From Nitrosopumilus sp. (GTDB lineage Archaea; Thermoproteota; Nitrososphaeria; Nitrososphaerales; Nitrosopumilaceae): DNA of 47,172 nucleotides. The stretch covers positions 1 to 47,172 of the forward strand of contig NZ_JAILWA010000011.1 in assembly GCF_025699255.1 (NCBI RefSeq). Reading direction: 5' to 3'. Shown here piece after piece: positions 40,030 to 47,053 of the stretch (within the stretch, counting starts at the first letter, position 1; each line of letters opens with the position of its first letter). The notes beneath the pieces were generated by a model. It was not told where the DNA came from, searched no databases, and saw only the letters and a list, made by a program, of their open reading frames with translations. The position numbers were made by a program, and so were the translations under genes.

Positions 40030-40140
40030 GTGGAAGACTCTGAACTTGCATCCTTTTTCATATGGTCTGCAATTACTGGGATTGTAATGCTTGTAACTGG
40101 AGTTAGTTATCGTGCATATTCAAAAAAACGTCTTTCCTAG
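40030..40140 (+). CDS. single-helix membrane miniprotein
   Basis: A 36-residue frame beginning GTG-GAA at 40030 and giving an acidic N-terminus (EDSELA), one transmembrane helix (SFFIWSAITGIVMLVTGV) and a basic tail (RAYSKKRLS). An upstream GTG at 40021 or TTG at 39958 would lengthen it. The clean charge asymmetry around the helix supports a real N-out/C-in membrane protein, but such frames can occur by chance. The promoter is not clear. It is convergent with the SDR gene. Confidence 0.5.
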   Translation: MEDSELASFFIWSAITGIVMLVTGVSYRAYSKKRLS

Positions 40141-40156
40141 ATTGTTTAGAATTATC

Positions 40157-40918
40157 TTATCCTTCAGATGCTGATTTACCGCCATCTACATTCAAAATGG
40201 TTCCTGTAACCCAGTTTGCTTCATCTGAAGCTAAGTACAATGCAGCATTTGCAACATCTTCTGGTTCGCCCACTCTGGCTAGAGGCAATCTTTCTTCTAG
40301 TACTTTTCTTGCTTGTGGATCATCAAGATATGGTTTTATCATTCCTGAATTAATGATTCCTGGATTGACACAGTTACATCTGATGTTTCTTCTTGCATAT
40401 TCTACAGCGATTGATTTTGTAAACATCGAAATTGCGGCTTTTGTAGATGAGTATACTGCTAAATGAACTCTTGGAATTGCTCTTTCGCTTGAAATTGAAC
40501 CTATGTTTACAATTGAACCACTTTTAACATCTGACATTTTTGATAACGCTGCTTTTGTCATATGGAACACTCCTAACAAGTTAATGTCAATCAATTTTTT
40601 TATTTCAGAATCTTTCATTTCGTGAAAGTGTACAGGATCGTTAATTGCTCCTGCATTATTTATCACAATATCTATTTTACCATACGTATCCATAATCTGG
40701 TTAACAGCTTGTAGGACTTGAGATTCATCGGTAAGATCACATGATACCGATGCTGTTAATTCCTCATTTCCTATCTCTTTTCTAGTGGCCTCCAACTGTT
40801 CTAAATTTCTTGCAACTAGGATGACTTTTGCCCCTTCTTCTGCAAATCTTTTTGCAATACCTTTCCCAATGTCACTTGATGCTCCAGTAACAATGGCTAC
40901 TTTTTCATTTAATCGCAT
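40157..40918 (-). CDS. short-chain dehydrogenase/reductase (FabG-like)
   Basis: A 253-residue classical SDR. The cofactor motif is [10 protein letters not shown] (residues 10-19; the usual TGxxxGIG has Asp in place of one Gly). NNAG lies near 88-91, the catalytic Ser in GSISSE, and the YxxxK pair in YSSTK near 156-160. The C-terminal block [22 protein letters not shown] is typical of 3-oxoacyl-reductase or glucose-dehydrogenase-like members. The substrate is not clear. It follows a 3-hydroxyisobutyrate-dehydrogenase-type gene on the same strand (65 bp gap), and both could act on hydroxy-acid or sugar-acid metabolites. Confidence 0.92.
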   Translation of the reverse strand: MRLNEKVAIVTGASSDIGKGIAKRFAEEGAKVILVARNLEQLEATRKEIGNEELTASVSCDLTDESQVLQAVNQIMDTYGKIDIVINNAGAINDPVHFHEMKDSEIKKLIDINLLGVFHMTKAALSKMSDVKSGSIVNIGSISSERAIPRVHLAVYSSTKAAISMFTKSIAVEYARRNIRCNCVNPGIINSGMIKPYLDDPQARKVLEERLPLARVGEPEDVANAALYLASDEANWVTGTILNVDGGKSASEG

Positions 40919-40983
40919 GATTGTCTAATGTTCTCATAACTTATAGAATTTTTGTTGAAATCTATTCGTGATTTTGGTTTGCT

Positions 40984-41856
40984 CTATTCATTATTTTTTC
41001 TAATATATTCAATAATTCCTGTATAGTCTAACTCTCCTAGGCCTGCTTTAATCGCATTTTCGTATATTTCTTCAGCTTTACTAATCATGGGCAATTCGAT
41101 TCCTAGATTTTTTGCAGTATTGGTTATTGTAGAAATATCTTTTTTCAAATTGGCTAATGTGAAAGTTGGTTCATATTTTCCTTCGATCATTTTGAATGCC
41201 TTTTTTTCACTCATTCCTGTTTTAAAATAAGTGGAGTTTAAAATTTCAAGAAAAATTTTTGGATCCACATTTGCTTTTTTCACTAGCGTTATTCCTTCAG
41301 ATAATGCTAATGCAAGCATGGTAATCTGTAAATTCATTGCTAATTTTACAGAATGAGCAATTCCACTTTCTCCCAGATAAAACACCTTGTTTGCAATAGT
41401 GTTTAGTATTGATTCACATTCGTCGAAGATTTTTTTATCTCCTGATGCCATCATGACCAAATCTCCTGAAATTGCAACATTTGGACCTCCCATAACTGGG
41501 ATGTCTAATTTACTAATGTTAAATTCTAGAAATTTTTTGGAAATATTTTTTGATTCTGTTGGATCTATTGTACTCATATCTGCCACAATTAATTTCTCGT
41601 GGTTTTCTTCTATGATTCCATCATTGCCAAATGCAATTTGTTTTACCGCCTCTGCATCTTTTACTATGATGATAACTAATTCTGAACTTTCTGCAACTTC
41701 TTTTGGTGATGATGCTATTATAGCTCCCTTTTCTCTTAATTCCTTGGTCTTTTCTGTTGTTCTATTATATGCTGTAATCTCAAATCCTGAGTTTAACAAA
41801 TGCATTGCTACTGCGTTACCTAGCATTCCTAATCCTATGATTCCAATTTTTTTCAT
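40984..41856 (-). CDS. 3-hydroxyisobutyrate dehydrogenase family NAD(P)-binding protein
   Basis: A 290-residue beta-hydroxyacid dehydrogenase. The N-terminal Rossmann motif is IGIIGLGMLGNAVAMHLLNSG, the substrate-binding block is LDIPVMGGPNVAISGDLVMMASG (about residues 116-138; the usual DAPVSGG), and the catalytic Lys is in SVKLAMNLQI (about 168-177). The C-terminal helical domain ends FTLANLKKDISTI...IELPM. Members act on 3-hydroxyisobutyrate, tartronate semialdehyde, glyoxylate or succinic semialdehyde. In an ammonia oxidiser with the 3-hydroxypropionate/4-hydroxybutyrate cycle a short-chain semialdehyde substrate is possible, but this is inference. A good GGAG ribosome site precedes it, 24 bp after a small gene. 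Confidence 0.92.
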   Translation of the reverse strand: MKKIGIIGLGMLGNAVAMHLLNSGFEITAYNRTTEKTKELREKGAIIASSPKEVAESSELVIIIVKDAEAVKQIAFGNDGIIEENHEKLIVADMSTIDPTESKNISKKFLEFNISKLDIPVMGGPNVAISGDLVMMASGDKKIFDECESILNTIANKVFYLGESGIAHSVKLAMNLQITMLALALSEGITLVKKANVDPKIFLEILNSTYFKTGMSEKKAFKMIEGKYEPTFTLANLKKDISTITNTAKNLGIELPMISKAEEIYENAIKAGLGELDYTGIIEYIRKNNE

Positions 41857-41880
41857 TGATGTTTTTCTCCTACTGTTGAA

Positions 41881-42267
41881 TTAATGACGTTCTTCATTTT
41901 GAATCTCCCAATGTTTATTTCCAAATCTAGACGCAACAAATTCTAATTGTCCTATTGTTTTATCTCCTTTTTTGACTTTGGCAAAATCAAATTTTTTCAT
42001 TTTGAAAATCTTCTCTTTAGGCTTGTATCCCCCTTCTATGACTTTGATTTTGAATCTCTTACTTGCTTTGATAATTAATTTTCTTGCACTTTGAACATTT
42101 CCAATCCATGAAAACATTTCAAAATCTCCGAAATTTTCAGTAGTGACACTATATCCATATAATCTGGCCTCCAGTTTAATTGATTGTGATTTAGCTTGTT
42201 CGTTTAACCATTTGACAACTTCCTCTCCGTGCCCTTTTTCAATACCGAATGTTTCTGAATCACTCAT
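41881..42267 (-). CDS. conserved-looking 128-residue protein of unknown function
   Basis: A basic 128-residue soluble protein without metal motif, signal peptide or membrane segment. The pattern is alpha/beta: a helix EEVVKWLNEQAKSQS near 15-29, strands around KLEARLYGYSVTTE and FEMFSWIGN, a helix SARKLIIKASKRF near 60-73, and a lysine-rich C-terminal region. I recognise no family. It lies 24 bp upstream of the hydroxyacid dehydrogenase gene and probably shares its transcript. Confidence 0.75.
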   Translation of the reverse strand: MSDSETFGIEKGHGEEVVKWLNEQAKSQSIKLEARLYGYSVTTENFGDFEMFSWIGNVQSARKLIIKASKRFKIKVIEGGYKPKEKIFKMKKFDFAKVKKGDKTIGQLEFVASRFGNKHWEIQNEERH

Positions 42268-42349
42268 TTAGTTTATCTGACATTTTTAATCAATAATAAT
42301 CATTTTCTATCATTGTTAAACTAAAATATTGAATTAATCATGAGATTTT

Positions 42350-42721
42350 ATGCTCACAATAGATTGCAGAGATGTGATTTCCATAAAGAATGATTTACTA
42401 GTTTATGTTGCTGATCAAGTTGCTGCTATTCCTACCTTGAAAAATAATCAGTTTACTTTATCTTCTTTGGATGATGATGAAATTATTGATACTGGCAAAG
42501 TTATTTCTGCGATAAAAGAATATTTGGATTCTATTGATGAGGGAAAAAACTTTGCTGTCATTTCTAATAATGGTGTAATTAACATCACCTCTGTATCTGG
42601 TAGAGTGATCGAGAAGACTTCTTCTGAAACTGAACACCAAATGTTTTCATGTACTCATTGTGGTTTTGTAACTCAATATCAAGTTGAATTAAATGTCCAT
42701 ATGAGAATTCATTATCTTTAA
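42350..42721 (+). CDS. protein with C-terminal C2H2 zinc finger
   Basis: A 123-residue protein. Residues 1-95 form an alpha/beta domain of unknown fold with an acidic stretch (SLDDDEIIDTGK). The last 24 residues are a complete classical finger, CTHC, twelve residues, H, three residues, H (CX2CX12HX3H), ending IHYL. This is a rare fusion of a globular domain with one C2H2 finger. The function is unknown; a DNA- or protein-docking role for the finger is inferred. Its stop overlaps the convergent small membrane protein gene by 4 bp. Confidence 0.8.
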   Translation: MLTIDCRDVISIKNDLLVYVADQVAAIPTLKNNQFTLSSLDDDEIIDTGKVISAIKEYLDSIDEGKNFAVISNNGVINITSVSGRVIEKTSSETEHQMFSCTHCGFVTQYQVELNVHMRIHYL

Positions 42722-43011
42722 TTTCTTTTTAATTTTTGAAACAACCAATTTCTTTTAGTTATTGGCATTTCTGATGCCAATGAAAAATTATAATGTGAAA
42801 ATCTATTTTGATATTCTGAAATAAAATTATTTGCAGCTTTTGAAGTTTGAAAATTTGTTCTAATTCCATCTACTTGGATTTGATTGCCAAAGACATCATG
42901 AATTATCACTTTGTACTGATTTGTAACTACAAAACATCTGGTACAATACCAAATCCCTCCAAATATGATAACAAAAAATCCTGTCAATATTCGATCTAGG
43001 ATTTTTCTCAT
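42718..43011 (-). CDS. small membrane protein, one helix
   Basis: A 97-residue protein: one N-terminal transmembrane helix (about 6-25, ILDRILTGFFVIIFGGIWYC), then a polar domain with beta character (VIIHDVFGNQIQVDGIRTN). I chose ATG at 43011 because a TATA element (43033-43040) is centred exactly 25.5 nt upstream; TTG at 43053 would add 14 residues and overlap the TATA. It is divergent from the C2H2 protein at 43062, sharing that TATA. The family is not recognised. Confidence 0.75.
   Translation of the reverse strand: MRKILDRILTGFFVIIFGGIWYCTRCFVVTNQYKVIIHDVFGNQIQVDGIRTNFQTSKAANNFISEYQNRFSHYNFSLASEMPITKRNWLFQKLKRN
42761..42781. terminator. 8-bp hairpin downstream of the C2H2 gene, inside the facing gene
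   Basis: ATTGGCAT (42761-42768) and ATGCCAAT (42774-42781) are perfect 8-bp arms with a 5-nt loop. It lies 40 bp after the stop of the plus-strand C2H2 gene, past T-rich tracts, and within the coding part of the minus-strand gene. It may protect the plus-strand 3' end. Confidence 0.3.
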
Positions 43012-43032
43012 GATTTGATTTTCAACAGGATC

Positions 43033-43040
43033 TTTATAAG
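43033..43040. promoter_or_regulatory. shared symmetric TATA box for two divergent leaderless genes
   Basis: TTTATAAG contains a TATA whose centre (43036.5) is 25.5 nt from both the ATG at 43011 (minus) and the GTG at 43062 (plus). The core reads nearly the same on both strands (TTTATAAG and CTTATAAA). No second TATA-like element is seen in the 50 bp between the genes, so one element appears to serve both. Confidence 0.6.
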
Positions 43041-43061
43041 CACTAATCACCAAAATTGTTT

Positions 43062-43259
43062 GTGAAAAAATCCTCAGAGAACCACACTACAAAGGTCTAT
43101 TGTGAAAAATGTGATCTTGTTCTTGAATCTCGTGAAAAATTTGAAAAACATCTTGATGGCCATTCTTCCAGTGTTACTTGTGAGGTATGTCCTATTGATA
43201 CTGCCATTGCAAAATTTGTTAATTTATTCAAAAGGAAATCTTCCCATAATTTGGAATAA
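43062..43259 (+). CDS. C2H2 zinc-finger miniprotein
   Basis: A 65-residue protein from GTG 43062 (TTG at 43056 adds two residues). Residues 12-31 hold a classical finger, CEKC, twelve residues, H, three residues, H. A further CEVC pair follows near 40. The GTG is favoured by the TATA element 25.5 nt upstream. It is divergent from a small membrane protein and 32 bp upstream of the DsbA-like gene on the same strand, so it may head that operon. Role unknown. Confidence 0.78.
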   Translation: MKKSSENHTTKVYCEKCDLVLESREKFEKHLDGHSSSVTCEVCPIDTAIAKFVNLFKRKSSHNLE

Positions 43260-43291
43260 GTTTTTTTAACCAAATCTTACTGGATTGAATA

Positions 43292-43954
43292 TTGAATAAA
43301 AAAGGTGTAGTTGTAGGCATAATTGTTATTGCAATTGTTGTCGGTGTGGCTGCATCTCTATCTACATCTTCTTCTGAGACTGTTAATTTGGATATGACTC
43401 GAACACATGGTACAATTTCCACTGCAATGGGTTCTCCTATCTTGGGAGACCCTTCTGCTCCTATCACCATTGTTGAATTTGGTGATTATCAATGTCATCA
43501 ATGCTACAATTGGTTTCATAATACAAAACCCTCTATCTATCAAGATTACATTGAAACTGGAAAAGCTAATTTAGTTTTTGTTGATTTGGCTTTTTTAGGA
43601 CGTGATTCTCCAAAAGCAGCTCAAGCATCATATTGTGCAGAAGATCAAGGAATGTATTGGGAATATCATGATATTCTTTACAATTCACAAGAATCAAAAA
43701 TTGACGGCGGATGGGCTAATAATGAACGACTAAAAGCATTTGCATTCAGTTTGGGACTTGACATGGAATTATTTGATAGCTGTCTTGATTCTGGAAAATA
43801 TTCTCAACGGGTACAATATAATATTCAGCAGGCAAGAGATCATGGGGTCCGTGGTACTCCTGGATTCTTTATTGTAGGTCCAGATGGACAACAACAACTT
43901 GGAGGTGCGCAACCATATTCTGTGTTCAAACAAGTATTGGATTCTATGGTCTAA
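43292..43954 (+). CDS. DsbA-family thiol oxidoreductase, membrane-anchored
   Basis: A 220-residue thioredoxin-fold protein of the DsbA/2-Cys type. Residues 5-25 form a signal anchor and the catalytic motif is CHQC at residues 68-71 within VEFGDYQCHQCYNWFH. The helical insertion and the cis-Pro region GVRGTPGFFIVGPDG (about 188-202) follow. It should act outside the membrane on disulfides of exported proteins. The start is TTG at 43292. The next gene starts at the base after its stop, so translation is coupled to a small polytopic protein with its own Cys pair. Confidence 0.93.
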   Translation: MNKKGVVVGIIVIAIVVGVAASLSTSSSETVNLDMTRTHGTISTAMGSPILGDPSAPITIVEFGDYQCHQCYNWFHNTKPSIYQDYIETGKANLVFVDLAFLGRDSPKAAQASYCAEDQGMYWEYHDILYNSQESKIDGGWANNERLKAFAFSLGLDMELFDSCLDSGKYSQRVQYNIQQARDHGVRGTPGFFIVGPDGQQQLGGAQPYSVFKQVLDSMV

Positions 43955-44440
43955 ATGAACTCTGTATTTAGTTTAGTGTTTTCTAATCCAAAATACTCTG
44001 TTATTGCAATTTCTATTTTTTTATCAATGCTGATAGGATTGTTGATATTATCTGAATATATTTTTCTTGAACCTTATGTTGTTAGCCATATCCCTTCTGG
44101 AACTGAATTTGGTTTTGTCCTAATTGTTATAATTTCTGTTCTGTCTGCATTGGTTCTTCCAATGAATATATTTCGCATAAATATTCTCAAAAAATCAAAA
44201 CAAAAAATGAGTGGCGGACTTTTTGGTTCAATTGTTGGAGCTGCTGCTGGTGCATGCAGTTGTGGGCCTATTGGATTTGCGGTAATCTCTACATTTGGAT
44301 CAGTGGGAGCTACTGCTACAGCATTTCTTACTAACTATGAAATTCCAATCAGAATTATTGCGATAGGCATTCTCATGATCACTTATTTCACCACCACAAA
44401 ATCTCTAAAAATTGAATGTAAATTCGATCCAAATTCTTGA
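43955..44440 (+). CDS. small polytopic membrane protein with CSC motif, coupled to the DsbA-like gene
   Basis: A 161-residue protein with four predicted helices (about 14-35, 50-70, 85-115, 130-150). The third begins GAAAGACSCGPIGFAV, placing a C-x-C pair at the membrane edge, somewhat like the Cys motifs of mercuric-ion or VKOR-type transporters, but it matches no family I know. As it follows the DsbA-like gene with no gap, a role in recycling the oxidoreductase (a DsbB/VKOR substitute) is an attractive inference. A second Cys lies in the C-terminal tail (KIECKF). Confidence 0.75.
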   Translation: MNSVFSLVFSNPKYSVIAISIFLSMLIGLLILSEYIFLEPYVVSHIPSGTEFGFVLIVIISVLSALVLPMNIFRINILKKSKQKMSGGLFGSIVGAAAGACSCGPIGFAVISTFGSVGATATAFLTNYEIPIRIIAIGILMITYFTTTKSLKIECKFDPNS

Positions 44441-44675
44441 TGGATTAGAAATTACCAATTAGGCAAATTTTTACAACCTTGAAATGTATCTTTCAGTCTA
44501 ATCAAACATTATCGTGACATTCATCTATGTTCCAATCAGGCCCAGTAGGAGAGATCCTGAAGCTGACGAAATTGAAGATGCTGAGGATTAGCATCTGTCC
44601 CAAATTTCTATTGTGATCTGATGAATTTTAAAAAATACAAAGTCGAGATATTTATTTGCCTTTTTTAGATTTATC

Positions 44676-45614
44676 ATGATGCAGAATTGGAATTTGATAT
44701 TTGGAATTCTCATCATTTCCAGTCCAATTCTCTTTGCAATGATTGCATTTCCTGATTCTATAGCTTGGAGTTGGAATGAGGGAAGAGGTGGGTATTTTTT
44801 TGCTCTAATCTTTATTATAGCTGAATTAATTGGTCTAAAAATTGTAATTTCCAAGAAAAGATTACTTTCTGTAATTCCACTGGCTCTTGTAACAATTGCC
44901 TATTTACTTTCTCTTGAATATGGTCTAAGAGAATACATTATTTCATCTGCAGAGATGTATGATGTACAATTAATTTATTCATGGACATGGATGTGGGACT
45001 TTGTTGTTATGGCAATTTTTGTTATTGCTGCACTAACAATATTTTTTGGAAAACGATGGATACGAATTGCTCCAGCTGGCCCTATATTTCTGACCGGAAC
45101 TGCAATCATCCTTTCATTAGATGCCTTCTTCCCATATGACACACTTGGTCCTTTACAATATGTTGTTCCTTACTTTGTTCAAGCTAATGTGTGGATAATC
45201 ACAGTACTTGATCTTGGAACTGCAGTTGCACGTGATAATGTAATGTTCTTGCGTGGTGAACACGGTTCTATGGCTTTACAAGTATTTTGGCCATCAGCTG
45301 GTGTTCATAGTATAATCATTTTTTCCTTAGTGATTGGGGCATTCATGTTAAAACTTAACATACCTCGAGCCAGAAAATCTATCTATTTTGTATTGGGAAT
45401 AATTGGTACTATCACTGTTAATTTAATTCGAATTTTTTCATTGTCATGGTATGCTCTTAAAGTGACCACTGATCCTGTTGCATGGGAAGAATATCACAAA
45501 ATTGCAGGAGAGATAATGTTTCTACCCTGGTTATTTGCATTCATTTTGGTAGTAATTCTTATCGAATCTAGACGACTAAAAAAATCTGAAAAAGTTTCTA
45601 AAAATAAGAAGTGA
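44676..45614 (+). CDS. exosortase/archaeosortase family protein with Ser at the Cys position
   Basis: A 312-residue polytopic protein with about eight to nine transmembrane helices. The C-terminal core matches the exosortase/archaeosortase family. The first motif reads WPSAGVHS, with Ser207 where the catalytic Cys is normally found. The Arg motif is NLIRIFSLS (R252) and the His motif is YHKIAGEIMF (H274). Family enzymes cleave C-terminal sorting signals of surface proteins and attach them to lipid. A serine nucleophile, or an enzyme with altered chemistry, is implied; the assignment rests on these motifs. Its end overlaps the convergent polymerase IV gene by 17 bp. No obvious sorting-tail substrate is in the window. 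Confidence 0.85.
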   Translation: MMQNWNLIFGILIISSPILFAMIAFPDSIAWSWNEGRGGYFFALIFIIAELIGLKIVISKKRLLSVIPLALVTIAYLLSLEYGLREYIISSAEMYDVQLIYSWTWMWDFVVMAIFVIAALTIFFGKRWIRIAPAGPIFLTGTAIILSLDAFFPYDTLGPLQYVVPYFVQANVWIITVLDLGTAVARDNVMFLRGEHGSMALQVFWPSAGVHSIIIFSLVIGAFMLKLNIPRARKSIYFVLGIIGTITVNLIRIFSLSWYALKVTTDPVAWEEYHKIAGEIMFLPWLFAFILVVILIESRRLKKSEKVSKNKK

Positions 45615-46692
45615 TGTCACTTTGCCCTTGAATTTCTGAAAGTTCTGATACTTTTACTCCTAATCTTCTAATTGTGCTTGTTTGATTTTCTAAAGCCTCT
45701 TTAAGTAGCTGTTCTGCAGTTTTTTTCAATTTTTCAATACTTGATGTAGGGCTTTTCAACATTTTTGATTTTGATTTGTTTGATAAATCTGATTGAACAA
45801 AATGTATCCCAACTGATTTGAACATTTGGTTATTTTTTATTACTATGTTGTGGACTTCTTTGCATAATTCTAAAATATTTTCAGATAAAAACTCATAATT
45901 TTTTGAATCTTCTTTCAACGTGACAATTTTACTATATTGAATTCTTGCTTCACGTTTTTTTACAGGTTCATTATCTATGCCTCTGGCAGCATTGTATATG
46001 TAAGTCCCTGTTTTTCTTCCAAAGTTTTTATTCAAAGTAAAAATATCTAATTTTTTCAAATCACTAATTGTTTCTAATTTCATTTCTAAAAATTTGGTTT
46101 CTGTTTTTTTTCCAATACCTGGAATTGTTCTAATTTTTAATGGCTCTAAAAACTCCTCTACTTTTTCAGGCAAAACCAACGTCAATCCATCTGGTTTTTG
46201 AAAATCTGATGCAATTTTTGAAATTAATTTGTTAGGTGAAATTCCTATGGAGCAACTAAGTTTTATTTTATCTCTGATTGTATTTTTGATTTGTTGAGCT
46301 AGATGACTTGCGTTTTTAAAATCCCCACTAACTCTTTGAGTTACATCCAGATACGCTTCATCTCTTCCCACATATTCAAAAATATTTGCACTGTCACTCA
46401 TTACTTTCATTGCTTTCTCTGACATGTCTGAATAGAAATCAAAATCCACAGGTAAGAAGACTGCATCTTTTCTTTCTTCTAACCTTTTTTTTGCAAATGA
46501 AATTGGAATTCCTGATTTTACTCCATATTTCCTTGCTGTATAATTTGCTGTAGCAATTGCACCGCTATCTCCTCCTCTGTCTGAAAAAACACAAACACAT
46601 ACTGGTTTTGATTTTAATTCTGGGGATCTAGTTTCTTCACACTGGGCATAAAAATAATCAAAATCTATGTGGAAAACTACTCTTGTTTCCAA
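45598..46692 (-). CDS. dinB: DNA polymerase IV, Y-family (Dbh/Dpo4 type)
   Basis: A 364-residue translesion DNA polymerase. The palm motif VVFHIDFDYFYAQCEE opens the protein, the second catalytic segment is YVGRDEAYLDVT (about residues 102-113), and SIGISPNKLISKIASDFQKPDGL follows (about 146-170). The HhH region TIPGIGKKTETKFLEM and the little-finger domain complete it. The C-terminus QSDITSYF (357-364) is a PCNA-interacting (PIP) motif. The start is TTG at 46692. It probably copies damaged DNA with low fidelity. It is divergent from the gene at 46765. Confidence 0.97.
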   Translation of the reverse strand: METRVVFHIDFDYFYAQCEETRSPELKSKPVCVCVFSDRGGDSGAIATANYTARKYGVKSGIPISFAKKRLEERKDAVFLPVDFDFYSDMSEKAMKVMSDSANIFEYVGRDEAYLDVTQRVSGDFKNASHLAQQIKNTIRDKIKLSCSIGISPNKLISKIASDFQKPDGLTLVLPEKVEEFLEPLKIRTIPGIGKKTETKFLEMKLETISDLKKLDIFTLNKNFGRKTGTYIYNAARGIDNEPVKKREARIQYSKIVTLKEDSKNYEFLSENILELCKEVHNIVIKNNQMFKSVGIHFVQSDLSNKSKSKMLKSPTSSIEKLKKTAEQLLKEALENQTSTIRRLGVKVSELSEIQGQSDITSYF

Positions 46693-46736
46693 TAACTCTG
46701 TATTCTATTTTGATTATTACTATATTGTGTATTCAT

Positions 46737-46746
46737 CTAAATATTG
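46737..46746 (+). promoter_or_regulatory. TATA-like element of the 79-residue gene
   Basis: CTAAATATTG is centred near 46741, about 24-25 nt upstream of the ATG at 46765. It supports the ATG rather than the TTG at 46744, which would overlap this element. Confidence 0.45.
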
Positions 46747-46764
46747 ACACGAGAATGTATTTTT

Positions 46765-47004
46765 ATGGAATATCCTGTATCTGCAGATGAAAATGGAGTA
46801 AATCTCAAACCTGAAAAAATGGAAAAGGAAAAGCTCTATCATTGTATTTTTAAAAATAAAGTGATGTTACTTTTCAAAGATTCTCAGGATGTTCTAAATT
46901 GCTACGAAATTGAAGAAGCAGATTTAGTTGAACAAATTAAGAAAATTGACAATGATGACGATCTTGAAAAATTATTTGAAGATTATTTGAAAGGAAATAC
47001 CTGA
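46765..47004 (+). CDS. acidic 79-residue protein of unknown function
   Basis: A small acidic soluble protein, MEYPVSADENGVNLKPEKME at the start and an Asp/Glu-rich helix at the end (VEQIKKIDNDDDLEKLFEDYL). The middle KLYHCIFKNKVMLLFKDSQDVLNCYEI is beta-like. No metal motif or membrane segment. I do not recognise a family. The ATG at 46765 is supported by the TATA-like element; a TTG at 46744 would add seven residues. It is divergent from the polymerase IV gene and upstream of the PEPT-repeat gene. Confidence 0.7.
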   Translation: MEYPVSADENGVNLKPEKMEKEKLYHCIFKNKVMLLFKDSQDVLNCYEIEEADLVEQIKKIDNDDDLEKLFEDYLKGNT

Positions 47005-47053
47005 AAAATTAAATAAAAGCGAGAGAGCAATTTGTTATAATAGGAATTTAAAA

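Noticed and set aside
44514-44591. A 25-residue open frame (GTG start, acidic end) in the gap between the CSC membrane protein and the archaeosortase gene
   Set aside because: No TATA element or ribosome site at a suitable distance, arginine codons (AGG, AGG, AGA) clustered unlike the neighbours, and too short to judge. I see nothing else supported in 44441-44675.
44588-44854. An 88-residue minus-strand frame opposite the start of the archaeosortase gene
   Set aside because: It is antisense to a well-supported membrane protein and has no family features.
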